A stretch of DNA of 64,000 nucleotides. Source: Flavobacterium sp. GSB-24. Its GTDB lineage: Bacteria; Bacteroidota; Bacteroidia; Flavobacteriales; Flavobacteriaceae. Under the pieces are notes generated by a model. The model saw only the letters and a program-made list of their open reading frames with translations. It was not told the DNA's origin and made no database searches. Below are positions 8,254 to 17,015 of the stretch, piece after piece (the stretch's first letter is position 1; each line of letters begins with the position of its first letter). A program made the position numbers and the translations under genes. The stretch is taken from positions 1,426,001-1,490,000 of the forward strand of contig NZ_AP027043.1 in NCBI RefSeq assembly GCF_027924665.1, read 5' to 3'.

Positions 8254-9567
8254 TTATTTTCTCAAGTTTTCAATAAAATCTACCACAGCGCTATGAGTAA
8301 CGGCTGTTTTTTTAAAATGCGCCTTAATTAGACGGCGTTCTTCATCGGTAGCTTCAAATTGATTTATGATATTATTTAAGTGCATTTTCATGTGACCCTC
8401 TTGAATTCCAGTAGTTGTTAAAGACCGAAGAGCTGCGAAATTTTGTGCTAAACCAGCAACAGCAACAATTTCCATTAATTCCTGAGCAGAAGGATTTTCT
8501 AATATCTCTAAACATAACTTTACTAAAGGATGTAAAGAAGTTAATCCGCCAACTGTACCTACTGCAAGTGGAATTTCGAGCCAGAAAGTAAAAATTCCGT
8601 TTTCGATTTTTGCATGAGATAAACTAGCATATTGTCCATTTTTAGAGGCATAAGCGTGTACGCCGGCTTCTACAGCTCTAAAATCATTTCCAGTTGCTAG
8701 AATTACCGCATCGACACCATTCATTATACCTTTATTATGAGTCACTGCTCTAAAAGGTTCAACTTCTGCAATTTGAACAGCTTGTACAAAACGCTCAGCA
8801 AATTCTTTTGGGTTTGTAATATGTTTTTCTGCTAATTCTTCAATCGGACAAGAAACTTCAGCCCTAACCAAGCAATTTGGAACATAATTAGACAAAATAC
8901 TCATAATAACTTCTAATATTTCGCCATTTTCGCATAAGTCGCTATTTTGAGCTTCTTCTTTTAAAGTTGATGCAAATTGTTCTAAACAAGAATTGATAAA
9001 ATTAGCGCCCATGCTGTCTTTGGTCTCAAAAGTAGCGTGAAGCTGATAGTAGTTTTCTAGAAGACTTCTTTTGTCTTTTAGTTTAATATCTAAAATACCA
9101 CCGCCACGTTGCTGCATATTCTTAGTAATGGCTTGGGTTTCTGAGAAGAATTTCGGTTTTATTTGGTCAAAAAAGCTATTTAATTTTTCTGCATCACCAT
9201 TAAAAGTAAAATGAACCTGGCCAATTTTTTCTGTATTAATTATGGTTGCTTTGAAGCCGCCTCTTGTAGACCAATATTTCGCTGCTTTAGAGGCTGCTGC
9301 AACAACGGAACTCTCTTCAATAGCCATTGGGATGGTTTTGTATTTTCCGTTGATTAAAAAGTTTGGAGCAACTCCAAGTGGGATATAAAGGTTTGTAATG
9401 GTGTTTTCGATAAATTCATCATGAAGCTGCTGAAGCTTTTCGTCTGAATTCCAGTAATTTCTTATAATATTTTGCACCTCTTCAGGGTTTGAAAAATATT
9501 CATTTGCAATCCAGTCAATTTTTTCTTTTTTGGATAATTTAGAAAATCCAGCAACCGCGTTGTTCAT
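8254..9567 (-). CDS. mvaA: Hydroxymethylglutaryl-CoA reductase, class II type
   Basis: The enzyme interconverts HMG-CoA and mevalonate. The 437-residue length, the catalytic-domain motif NFLINGKYKTIPMAIEESSV with its Glu, the segment THNKGIMNGVDAV, and VGTVGGLTSLHP mark the soluble class II family. Annotation pipelines call this family degradative. Here it sits in an operon with a GHMP kinase in a lineage that makes isoprenoids by the mevalonate route, so a biosynthetic role is more likely. A TATATTTG -7 box lies 30 nt upstream of the start. Confidence 0.9.
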   Translation of the reverse strand: MNNAVAGFSKLSKKEKIDWIANEYFSNPEEVQNIIRNYWNSDEKLQQLHDEFIENTITNLYIPLGVAPNFLINGKYKTIPMAIEESSVVAAASKAAKYWSTRGGFKATIINTEKIGQVHFTFNGDAEKLNSFFDQIKPKFFSETQAITKNMQQRGGGILDIKLKDKRSLLENYYQLHATFETKDSMGANFINSCLEQFASTLKEEAQNSDLCENGEILEVIMSILSNYVPNCLVRAEVSCPIEELAEKHITNPKEFAERFVQAVQIAEVEPFRAVTHNKGIMNGVDAVILATGNDFRAVEAGVHAYASKNGQYASLSHAKIENGIFTFWLEIPLAVGTVGGLTSLHPLVKLCLEILENPSAQELMEIVAVAGLAQNFAALRSLTTTGIQEGHMKMHLNNIINQFEATDEERRLIKAHFKKTAVTHSAVVDFIENLRK

Positions 9568-9596
9568 TCTCAGTATATTAAATAATAATGTTGCGG

Positions 9597-9604
9597 CAAA
9601 TATA
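9597..9604 (-). promoter_or_regulatory. -7 element of the HMG-CoA reductase operon
   Basis: On the minus strand TATATTTG matches TAnnTTTG exactly. I see no clear -33 TTTG at the expected spacing. Confidence 0.45.
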
Positions 9605-9749
9605 CCATTTTAAGAGATTTGTTTAAAATGTATTTTAAAAATGGAAAGTACGCAATCGTTATTTTTTTTAACATTTAACACTTAAAATGTGTATTATGTT
9701 TATTTTTTTTACTAAAATTGGGCTCTTTTTTATATTTAAATTAATTGTA

Positions 9750-11918
9750 ATGAGTACAAGTAAAATTACTGTAATACTTTTATTTCTAGTTGCGACTGTT
9801 TTTGGCCAACAAAAAATCACTATCGAAAATATTTACGGCGGAGCATTTCGAGCAAAAGGAATGGCTGAATTGCAATCGCTAAAAAATACAGATCAATATA
9901 CTGTTTTAGATGTAGATCAAGCAAGCAGAAGTATGCAGATTGGCCTTTATGATTTTGGAACTTTGAAAAAAGTATCGAATTTAATTGATACTAAAGATCA
10001 TAAGGAACTTGCAAACGGAATTGACAGCTATACTTTTGATGCTTCAGAAAAAAAGATTTTAATTGCGTCTAATACCAATCAAATCTTTCGCCACTCGTTT
10101 ACAGCTGATTTCTACTTATATGATATAGCTTCAAAAACATTGACAAAACTTTTTGATCAAGTACAAGAACCAACTTTTTCTCCAGACGGAACTAAAATCG
10201 CTTATGCAAAAGAAAATAACCTATATGTATACGATGTTAATTCGAAAAAATCGACTCCAATTACAACAGATGGTAAAAAGAATGCTGTAATTAATGGTAT
10301 TACGGATTGGGTTTATGAAGAAGAATTTGCTTTTGTCCGTGCTTTTGACTGGAGCAAAGACAGTAAAAAAGTGGCTTACATTCGTTTTGACGAAAGCCAG
10401 GTTCCTGAGTTTTCAATGTCAATGTTTCACAAAGATTTATATCCTACAATTGAAACATTTAAATATCCAAAAGCTGGAGAGAAAAACTCAGAAGTTTCAT
10501 TACATATATACGATGTAGCTGCTGGAGCAACTAAAAAAGTGGATTTAGGAAATTACAATGATTTTTACATTGCAAGATTACAATGGACAAACGATGCAAA
10601 TGTACTTTCTGCTCAAGTTTTAAATCGTCACCAAGACAATCTTGATTTGTTATTTGTTGACGGAACTACCGCTGCTGCAAAAGTTGTCTTGAATGAAAAA
10701 GATAAAGCTTATGTAGATGTAACAGATAATTTGACTTTCTTAAAAGATAATAGTTTTATCTGGACAAGCGAAAAAGACGGTTTTAACCATATTTATTTAT
10801 ATGATAAAACAGGAAAACTTAAAAATCAAGTTACAAAAGGAAACTGGGAAGTAACTTCTTACTACGGTTTTGATGAAAAAACAAAAACTATTTTCTACCA
10901 ATCTACAGAAAATGGTTCAATTAATAGAGATCTTTACAGAATTGGATTAGACGGAAAAAATAAATTACGTTTATCTAAAAAAACAGGAACAAACGCTGCA
11001 ACCTTCAGTCCAAATTTCCAATACTTTATTACTACTTTCTCTAGTAATTTACAGCCTACGACTTATACTTTGAATGAGTCAAAAACTGGAAAAGAAATTC
11101 AGGTTATCGAAAACAACCAAGCTCTTTCAGATAAATTAAAATCTTATAATCTGCCTGCAAAAGAATTCTTCGTTTTAAAAACGGCTAAAGGAAATGAATT
11201 GAACGCTTGGATTTTAAAACCAAAAGATTTTGATCCTTCAAAAAAATATCCTGTTTTTATGTACCAATATTCTGGTCCAGGATCACAACAAGTAAATAAT
11301 GACTGGAATAATTCTGATGATTATTGGTTCTTATCATTAACACAGCAAGGTTATATTGTAGCTTGTGTTGACGGAAGAGGGACAGGTTTTAAAGGAGCTG
11401 ATTTCAAAAAAGTTACTCAAAAAGAATTAGGAAAATATGAGGTAGAAGATCAAATTGATGCAGCTAAAGTAATCGGTTCTTATCCTTATGTTGATCCTGC
11501 TAGAATTGGAATTTTTGGATGGAGTTACGGAGGCTTTATGGCTTCTAACTGTATTTTCCAAGGAAATGATGTTTTCAAAATGGCAATCGCTGTTGCTCCT
11601 GTAACAAACTGGAGATTTTATGACAGTGTTTACACAGAAAGATATATGCAGACGCCGCAGGAAAATGCAAGCGGATACGATCAAAACTCGCCAATTAATC
11701 ACGTTGACAAATTAAAAGGTAAATTTTTATTGATTCACGGTTCTGGAGATGATAATGTTCATGTTCAGAATTCAATGCAAATGATGGAAGCTTTAATTCA
11801 AGCTAACAAACAATTTGATTCTCAAATCTATCCAGATAAAAATCATGGTATTTACGGCGGAAAAACTAGAGTTCAGCTTTATAATAAAATGACTAATTTT
11901 ATCAAAGAAAATTTATAA
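9750..11918 (+). CDS. S9 family dipeptidyl peptidase IV-like protease
   Basis: The product has 722 residues from the ATG before SerThrSerLys. That start gives a clean signal peptide ending VATVFGQ, whereas an upstream in-frame ATG at 9687 adds a poor extension. The N-terminal half is a DPP-IV beta-propeller (DWVYEEEFAFVRAFDW contains the substrate-binding double Glu). The C-terminal alpha/beta hydrolase carries the nucleophile in GWSYGGFMA, Asp in GSGDDNVHVQN and His in KNHGIYGG. It cleaves X-Pro or X-Ala dipeptides from peptide N-termini in the periplasm. The two POT transporters directly downstream could import the products. Confidence 0.93.
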   Translation: MSTSKITVILLFLVATVFGQQKITIENIYGGAFRAKGMAELQSLKNTDQYTVLDVDQASRSMQIGLYDFGTLKKVSNLIDTKDHKELANGIDSYTFDASEKKILIASNTNQIFRHSFTADFYLYDIASKTLTKLFDQVQEPTFSPDGTKIAYAKENNLYVYDVNSKKSTPITTDGKKNAVINGITDWVYEEEFAFVRAFDWSKDSKKVAYIRFDESQVPEFSMSMFHKDLYPTIETFKYPKAGEKNSEVSLHIYDVAAGATKKVDLGNYNDFYIARLQWTNDANVLSAQVLNRHQDNLDLLFVDGTTAAAKVVLNEKDKAYVDVTDNLTFLKDNSFIWTSEKDGFNHIYLYDKTGKLKNQVTKGNWEVTSYYGFDEKTKTIFYQSTENGSINRDLYRIGLDGKNKLRLSKKTGTNAATFSPNFQYFITTFSSNLQPTTYTLNESKTGKEIQVIENNQALSDKLKSYNLPAKEFFVLKTAKGNELNAWILKPKDFDPSKKYPVFMYQYSGPGSQQVNNDWNNSDDYWFLSLTQQGYIVACVDGRGTGFKGADFKKVTQKELGKYEVEDQIDAAKVIGSYPYVDPARIGIFGWSYGGFMASNCIFQGNDVFKMAIAVAPVTNWRFYDSVYTERYMQTPQENASGYDQNSPINHVDKLKGKFLLIHGSGDDNVHVQNSMQMMEALIQANKQFDSQIYPDKNHGIYGGKTRVQLYNKMTNFIKENL

Positions 11919-11957
11919 TCTAAATCTTTTAAACTTAATTAAATAAGCGAATATAAT

Positions 11958-13634
11958 ATGGGAGAAAATCAAGTAAAAACTGCGCATCCAAAAGGACTTT
12001 GGGTATTGTTTGGAACGGAGATGTGGGAGCGGTTCAATTTTTATGGAATGCGGGCTTTATTGACTTTATTTCTTGTAAATTCATTATTAATGAAAGAAGA
12101 AGAAGCCTCATTAATTTATGGAGGTTTTCTTGGACTTTGTTATTTAACACCAATGCTTGGTGGTTTCGTAGCCGATCGTTTTTTAGGAAACAGAAACTGT
12201 ATCCTATTAGGAGGATTGCTGATGGCAATTGGACAAATGCTTTTATTTACAAGTGGAAGTATTTTTGAATCTAATTTGAGCTTAGCAAAAATTGTAATGT
12301 ATTCTGCACTTGGAGTTATCGTATTTGGTAATGGATTCTTCAAACCAAATATTTCAAGTATGGTGGGAAGTTTATACCCTAAGCAGGAAAAAACAAAATT
12401 AGATAGTGCTTTTACTATTTTCTATATGGGAATTAACATTGGTGCTTTTTTAGGCCAGTCCATTTGTCCTTTATTAGGAGATGTTAAAGATGCAGGAGGA
12501 ATTAGAGACATTCACGCTTTTAGATGGGGATTCATGGCAGCTTCTGTTGCGATGTTGTTAGGAACAATTCTTTTTTACTTCTTAAAAAATAAATATGTAG
12601 TTTCTCCAGAAGGAAAACCATTAGGAGGATTACCTTCTAAAAATGATGCTTCAGATTTTGAAGAAGGAGAGGCGCAAAAAGCTAATTTTTCGAATAAAGC
12701 TTTATTGATGGCTGGAGTTGCATTTATTGCTTTAGGATTCTTTTTCCATTATGCTGTAGGTCAAAATTTAATTTATACTTTGATTTATTCAAGTGGATTG
12801 GCATTGGCGGGATTAATTATATCTGATACTTCTTTAACTAAAGTTGAACGCGATAGAATTATCGTAATTTATATCGTATCATTTTTTATTATTTTCTTCT
12901 GGGCAGCTTTTGAGCAGGCAGGTTCATCTCTGACTTTTATTGCTGATAACCAAACAGACAGACATTTCTTTGGCTGGTTAATGCCGCCTTCGATGGTTCA
13001 GATTTTTAACGGATTGTTCGTTGTAGTTTTAGCAGTTCCATTTAGTATTTTGTGGGATACTTTAAGAGCTAAAGGCAAAGAACCAATTTCTCCAGTAAAA
13101 TTAGCTGTTGGTTTAGTGGTAATTTCTATCAGTTTCTTAATGATTGCAACTCAGGTTTCTTATATCGGAACTTCGGGATTATTACTGGTTAAATGGTTGA
13201 TTTTATTATATTTCTTAAATACTTGTGCAGAGTTATGTCTATCTCCAATTGGATTGTCATTGGTAGGTAAATTGTCTCCAAAACGTTTTGCTTCTTTGCT
13301 TTACGGAGTATTTTTCTTGTCTAATGCATCAGGTTATGCATTAGGAGGAACTTTAGGTTCTATTTTACCTGCAACTGGAGATAAATTTGCAAAAGCAAAA
13401 GAATTAGGAATCGATCTTCAAGCAGTTTTAGATAAAAAAATAATTCCAACAGCAGATCAGTTAGCATTGTTGGATCAGCATCAGATTAGTGCTTATAATC
13501 CAGTTTTCGCAGGATTTGAAATCCATAACTTATATGAATTCTTTATGGTTTTTGTGGTTCTAACAGGAATTGCAGCGATTTTATTATTTGCTTTAACGCC
13601 ATTATTGAAAAAATTAATGCACGGTGTTAGATAA
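11958..13634 (+). CDS. POT-family proton-dependent oligopeptide transporter (first copy)
   Basis: This 558-residue polytopic membrane protein has the POT signature EMWERFNFYGMRALL (the ExxERF motif for proton coupling), GGFVADRFLGNR, and GNGFFKPNISSMVGSLY. About 12-14 transmembrane helices are visible. POT carriers import di- and tripeptides with protons across the inner membrane. It begins 39 bp after the dipeptidyl peptidase and its end overlaps the region of the next gene's start, indicating one operon for peptide degradation and uptake. Confidence 0.93.
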   Translation: MGENQVKTAHPKGLWVLFGTEMWERFNFYGMRALLTLFLVNSLLMKEEEASLIYGGFLGLCYLTPMLGGFVADRFLGNRNCILLGGLLMAIGQMLLFTSGSIFESNLSLAKIVMYSALGVIVFGNGFFKPNISSMVGSLYPKQEKTKLDSAFTIFYMGINIGAFLGQSICPLLGDVKDAGGIRDIHAFRWGFMAASVAMLLGTILFYFLKNKYVVSPEGKPLGGLPSKNDASDFEEGEAQKANFSNKALLMAGVAFIALGFFFHYAVGQNLIYTLIYSSGLALAGLIISDTSLTKVERDRIIVIYIVSFFIIFFWAAFEQAGSSLTFIADNQTDRHFFGWLMPPSMVQIFNGLFVVVLAVPFSILWDTLRAKGKEPISPVKLAVGLVVISISFLMIATQVSYIGTSGLLLVKWLILLYFLNTCAELCLSPIGLSLVGKLSPKRFASLLYGVFFLSNASGYALGGTLGSILPATGDKFAKAKELGIDLQAVLDKKIIPTADQLALLDQHQISAYNPVFAGFEIHNLYEFFMVFVVLTGIAAILLFALTPLLKKLMHGVR

Positions 13635-13635
13635 A

Positions 13636-15120
13636 ATGGAAAAAAACATTACACTAGAAGAAATTCAAAATTTTGAAGGCAAGTACCCAAAGCAATTGTG
13701 GTACTTGTTTTTTGTTGAAATGTGGGAGCGTTTCTGTTTTTACGGAATGCGGGGCGTACTTACAATTTTTATGGTTGATCAGCTTTTCTTAAAAGAAGAT
13801 CATGCCAGTTTACAATATGGAGCCATTCAGGCTTTCGTTTATGCTTTTACATTTGTCGGAGGTATTTTTGCCGATAAAATATTAGGATTTAAAAAATCGC
13901 TTTTTTTTGGTGCAATCGTAATGATTCTAGGGAATCTTTTAATTGCGGTGTCGCCTCACGATTTATTCTATTACGGAATTGCTTTCTCAATTATTGGAAC
14001 AGGTTTTTTTAAGCCAAATGTTTCGTCAATGGTTGGTGAATTGTACAAAGAAGATGACGGCAGAAGAGATGCAGGTTACGGAATGTTTTATGCTGGGATA
14101 AATGTTGGAGGTCTTTTTGGAGGTGCTCTTTGTGTTTATTTAGGGAAATATTATTCTTGGCAGTTGTGTTTTTTATCGGCGGCTTTAGTAATGTTTTTAG
14201 GGTTGATGACATTTTTATTCACTAAAAAATATTTAGGGCCAATTGGAGATTCTCCATTATTGAATTTAAAACCTTCTGCAAGGAGAATTCGTGAAATTGC
14301 AGTTTACGTACTATCGCTTTTAAGTATTCCATTTATTTTTATAATGGTGAAGAATACTGATTATACAGATTATTTCATGTATACAATTGGTATAATTGCC
14401 GTATTATATTTTGCTTACGAATTAATGAAATTGGGAGACATTAAACTGCAGAAAAAGCTGTTTGCAGCATTTTTGTTTGTGTTTTTCTATCTTTTATTTA
14501 ATGCGATTTACGAACAGAGCGGAGGATCATTGTCGCTTTTTGCTAAAGATAATCTAGATGACAAACTTTTGTTTTTCAGCATTGATCCGAATATTATAAA
14601 CAACAGTTCTAATACTTTCTTTGTGGTTGTTTTAAGCCCGCTGATTGGTTTGTTGTGGATCTGGATGGGTAAAAGAAAAATTGAGCCTAATACATTGATT
14701 AAATTCGGAATTGGATTCTTGTTTTTAGCAGCTTCATTTTATATTTTTTATTTGACTAGATTTTTTGCTAATGCTAAAGGAATTGCATCTTTAAATGTTT
14801 TTACTTTTGCTTATTTAGTAACAACAATTGGTGAGCTTTGTTTAGGACCAATTGGAATGTCTATTATTACAAAACTTTCTCCAAAAAGATTGTTTGGAAT
14901 GATGATGGGATTATGGTTCTTGGCAAGTGCATTTGGGCAATTGGCAGCAGGAAAGTTAGGAGCAGAAATATCAAGATCTAATACTGGAGATACATTACTT
15001 TCTAAACTACAATCGTATACAGAAGGGTATTATCAATTAGCTATTTATTCTCTTGTGGCAGGAGTTGTTTTAATCGCAATTTCGCCATTGATTAAAAAAT
15101 TGATGCAGGAAGTAAAATAG
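13636..15120 (+). CDS. POT-family proton-dependent oligopeptide transporter (second copy)
   Basis: This is a 494-residue paralogue of the preceding gene, with EMWERFCFYGMRGVL, GGIFADKILG and GTGFFKPNVSSMVGELY. I take the ATG at 13636, since an alternative GTG 12 nt upstream would overlap the previous stop. The two copies differ in the central loop, where the first has a longer insert with GGLPSKNDASDFEEGE. Tandem POT paralogues suggest divergent substrate preference or affinity. That is inference. Confidence 0.92.
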   Translation: MEKNITLEEIQNFEGKYPKQLWYLFFVEMWERFCFYGMRGVLTIFMVDQLFLKEDHASLQYGAIQAFVYAFTFVGGIFADKILGFKKSLFFGAIVMILGNLLIAVSPHDLFYYGIAFSIIGTGFFKPNVSSMVGELYKEDDGRRDAGYGMFYAGINVGGLFGGALCVYLGKYYSWQLCFLSAALVMFLGLMTFLFTKKYLGPIGDSPLLNLKPSARRIREIAVYVLSLLSIPFIFIMVKNTDYTDYFMYTIGIIAVLYFAYELMKLGDIKLQKKLFAAFLFVFFYLLFNAIYEQSGGSLSLFAKDNLDDKLLFFSIDPNIINNSSNTFFVVVLSPLIGLLWIWMGKRKIEPNTLIKFGIGFLFLAASFYIFYLTRFFANAKGIASLNVFTFAYLVTTIGELCLGPIGMSIITKLSPKRLFGMMMGLWFLASAFGQLAAGKLGAEISRSNTGDTLLSKLQSYTEGYYQLAIYSLVAGVVLIAISPLIKKLMQEVK

Positions 15121-15144
15121 ATTTTATTGCAATCTGTTTTTGTG

Positions 15145-15152
15145 TAAATTTG
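15145..15152 (+). promoter_or_regulatory. -7 element of the first thioredoxin-fold gene
   Basis: TAAATTTG matches TAnnTTTG perfectly and lies 17 nt before the ATG. Confidence 0.5.
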
Positions 15153-15168
15153 TGAAAAATTTCTCATT

Positions 15169-15636
15169 ATGAAAAAAATAGTACTTATTGCTTTATTTTT
15201 AATTGGTGCTGCGAATGTTCAAGCACAAGAATTAAAATGGTACACAGACGTTAGAGAAGCGATTACTGTAAGTAATAAAGAACAAAAGCCTTTATTGATG
15301 TTTTTTACAGGCAGTGATTGGTGTGGATGGTGCATTCGTTTGCAGAATGAAGTTTTAAAAACAGACGAATTTAAAAAATGGGCATCAAGTAATGTAGTTC
15401 TGGTAGAATTAGATTATCCAAGAGGTGTTCCTCAAACTCCAGAGCTTAAGAATCAAAATAATGAATTGCAGCAAGCCTTCGGGATTCAAGGCTTTCCAAC
15501 AATTTTCTTCACCAGTGCAGAATCTAAAGATGGAAAAGTAAATTTTAAAGGTCTCGGTAAAACAGGATATGTTGCCGGCGGACCATCGGCTTGGCTGACT
15601 GTTGCAGAAGGAATTGTTCATCCAAAGAAATCATAA
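15169..15636 (+). CDS. Secreted thioredoxin-family protein with intact CGWC site
   Basis: The 155-residue protein has a signal peptide ending NVQAQ, then a thioredoxin fold of the Thioredoxin_7/DUF255-like type. The active site is FTGSDWCGWCIRLQ (Cys at residues 52 and 55) and the cis-proline loop is GFPTIFF. It is expected to act as a periplasmic thiol-disulfide oxidoreductase. It is the first of three tandem paralogues and the only one with redox cysteines. Each copy has its own promoter and terminator, so they are separate transcripts. Confidence 0.9.
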   Translation: MKKIVLIALFLIGAANVQAQELKWYTDVREAITVSNKEQKPLLMFFTGSDWCGWCIRLQNEVLKTDEFKKWASSNVVLVELDYPRGVPQTPELKNQNNELQQAFGIQGFPTIFFTSAESKDGKVNFKGLGKTGYVAGGPSAWLTVAEGIVHPKKS

Positions 15637-15657
15637 GTTTAAAACTAAAATAAATAT

Positions 15658-15688
15658 AAAGCTCCTTACATTGTAAGGGGCTTTTTTT
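15658..15688 (+). terminator. Terminator after the first thioredoxin-fold gene
   Basis: A 12-bp stem (AAAGCTCCTTAC with GTAAGGGGCTTT, one G-T wobble) and a 3-nt loop are followed by seven T. Confidence 0.9.
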
Positions 15689-15789
15689 GTTTAGTAAGAA
15701 AAATTTTTCAATCGCCTTTCGTTATTTTGAGTATTTGGTATTTTATTATAGATAAAAAAACATATAATGTATTTTTTGTGCTAATAAAA

Positions 15790-15820
15790 ATTGGAAAATT
15801 AAAATATTATGTTAATTTCG
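15790..15820 (+). promoter_or_regulatory. Promoter of the second thioredoxin-fold gene
   Basis: ATTG (15790-15793) is followed after 19 nt by TAATTTCG (15813-15820), close to the TTTG-N19-TAnnTTTG consensus. The short leader ends CTAACCAAAACCAATTAAT before the ATG. A near-identical leader precedes the third copy. Confidence 0.55.
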
Positions 15821-15849
15821 TCATGCTAATCTAACCAAAACCAATTAAT

Positions 15850-16302
15850 ATGACTAAAAAACTACTTATCCTACTGTTTTTTTTAGGTTCATTTATGATG
15901 CAAGCGCAAAATCTAGCATGGAGAACTAACATGACCGATGCTATTGCAATAAGTAATGACCAGAAAAAACCAATGCTGATTTTATTCACTGCCTCAGGTG
16001 TACCAGAAAATCTTCAAAATGAAATCTTTAAAACTCCTGATTTTGCCGTTTGGTCACGTGATAATGTGATTCTGGTAAAATTAGATTTATCAGACATGAA
16101 TGCTTCAGATAGTGATCGTGAACAAAATGTAAAATTGAAAAATGCATTTGGTGTTGAAGATCTTCCAGAAGTATGTTTCGCAATGGCATCAGTAAGAAAA
16201 AACAAAACTACATTCAGCGCTCTAGGAAAAATTGCCTATAAACCTGGAGGAGCAAAAGCTTGGATTGCAGAATCGAATTCGATTTTACATCCAGCTGAAT
16301 AA
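15850..16302 (+). CDS. Thioredoxin-fold paralogue lacking CxxC (second copy)
   Basis: The 150-residue protein has a signal peptide ending MMQAQ and aligns throughout with the first copy. The active-site loop is shortened: FTASG runs straight into VPENLQNEIF, so about four residues including both redox cysteines are gone. The cis-Pro loop is retained as LPEVCF, with one new Cys directly after it. It cannot do classical CxxC chemistry. A structural, binding or chaperone-like role is possible. The reading frame is intact and there is a dedicated promoter and terminator, so it does not look like a pseudogene. Confidence 0.85.
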   Translation: MTKKLLILLFFLGSFMMQAQNLAWRTNMTDAIAISNDQKKPMLILFTASGVPENLQNEIFKTPDFAVWSRDNVILVKLDLSDMNASDSDREQNVKLKNAFGVEDLPEVCFAMASVRKNKTTFSALGKIAYKPGGAKAWIAESNSILHPAE

Positions 16303-16336
16303 TACAATTACATTTAACTTTTATTTTAATTTTTTT

Positions 16337-16372
16337 AATCCCTTTTTGTTTTTACAGGAAGGGATTTTTTTT
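16337..16372 (+). terminator. Terminator after the second thioredoxin-fold gene
   Basis: An AATCCCTT and AAGGGATT stem with a 14-nt loop is followed by a T run. Confidence 0.8.
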
Positions 16373-16559
16373 GTTTCAAAAAACGTTATAACGATTTAAT
16401 TTTTTTTGCTAGTGTTTTTTTAACATTTATTAAAAAAATATCGGTTTATTATCAATTTGATTTTTATGCTTAAAACTTGGTTTTTAATTTATTAAATAAT
16501 TCTTTTGATTCTGTTTTTATATTATTTTAGTTTTAAATACATAACCAAAACCAAATTTT

Positions 16560-17009
16560 ATGCTTCAAAAACTACTTATTCTACTACTCTTTTTGGGTTC
16601 ATTTTTTGCCAATGCGCAAAATATAATTTGGAAAACAGACATTAATGATGCTGTTGCCACAAGTGCAGAAAAAAGAAAACCTTTAATGATTTTCTTTACA
16701 GGTCAAGGAGTAAATCCTCAGCTTCAAAATGAAATTTTTGCTACTCGCGATTTTGAAGATTGGTCTCGTAAAAACGTTATTTTAGTAAAACTAGATCTTT
16801 CAGATCCTTCGGTTCCTGATGCAGCTAAAGAACAAAACCTTAGATTAAAAAATGCTTTTGGTATTGAAGAAATTCCGCAAGTTTGTTTTACAGAAGTTAA
16901 CGTTAGAAAAGGCAAAACCAACTTCAACAAACTCGGTCTCATTTCATATATGTCGTCAGGCGTTAAGGCTTGGATTTCTGAGTCTAATTTGATTTTAAAC
17001 CCAGAATAA
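16560..17009 (+). CDS. Thioredoxin-fold paralogue lacking CxxC (third copy)
   Basis: The 149-residue protein is closest to the second copy, sharing a signal peptide ending FANAQ, FFTGQGVNPQLQNEIF without CxxC, and the cis-Pro loop IPQVCF with the same extra Cys. The duplication that gave copies two and three therefore came after loss of the active site. The 257-bp upstream gap holds a TTTG at 16504-16507 and TATTTTAG at 16523-16530, a weak promoter, and a leader resembling that of copy two. The stop lies 6 bp from the comEC stop. Confidence 0.85.
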   Translation: MLQKLLILLLFLGSFFANAQNIIWKTDINDAVATSAEKRKPLMIFFTGQGVNPQLQNEIFATRDFEDWSRKNVILVKLDLSDPSVPDAAKEQNLRLKNAFGIEEIPQVCFTEVNVRKGKTNFNKLGLISYMSSGVKAWISESNLILNPE

Positions 17010-17015
17010 AAAGAT

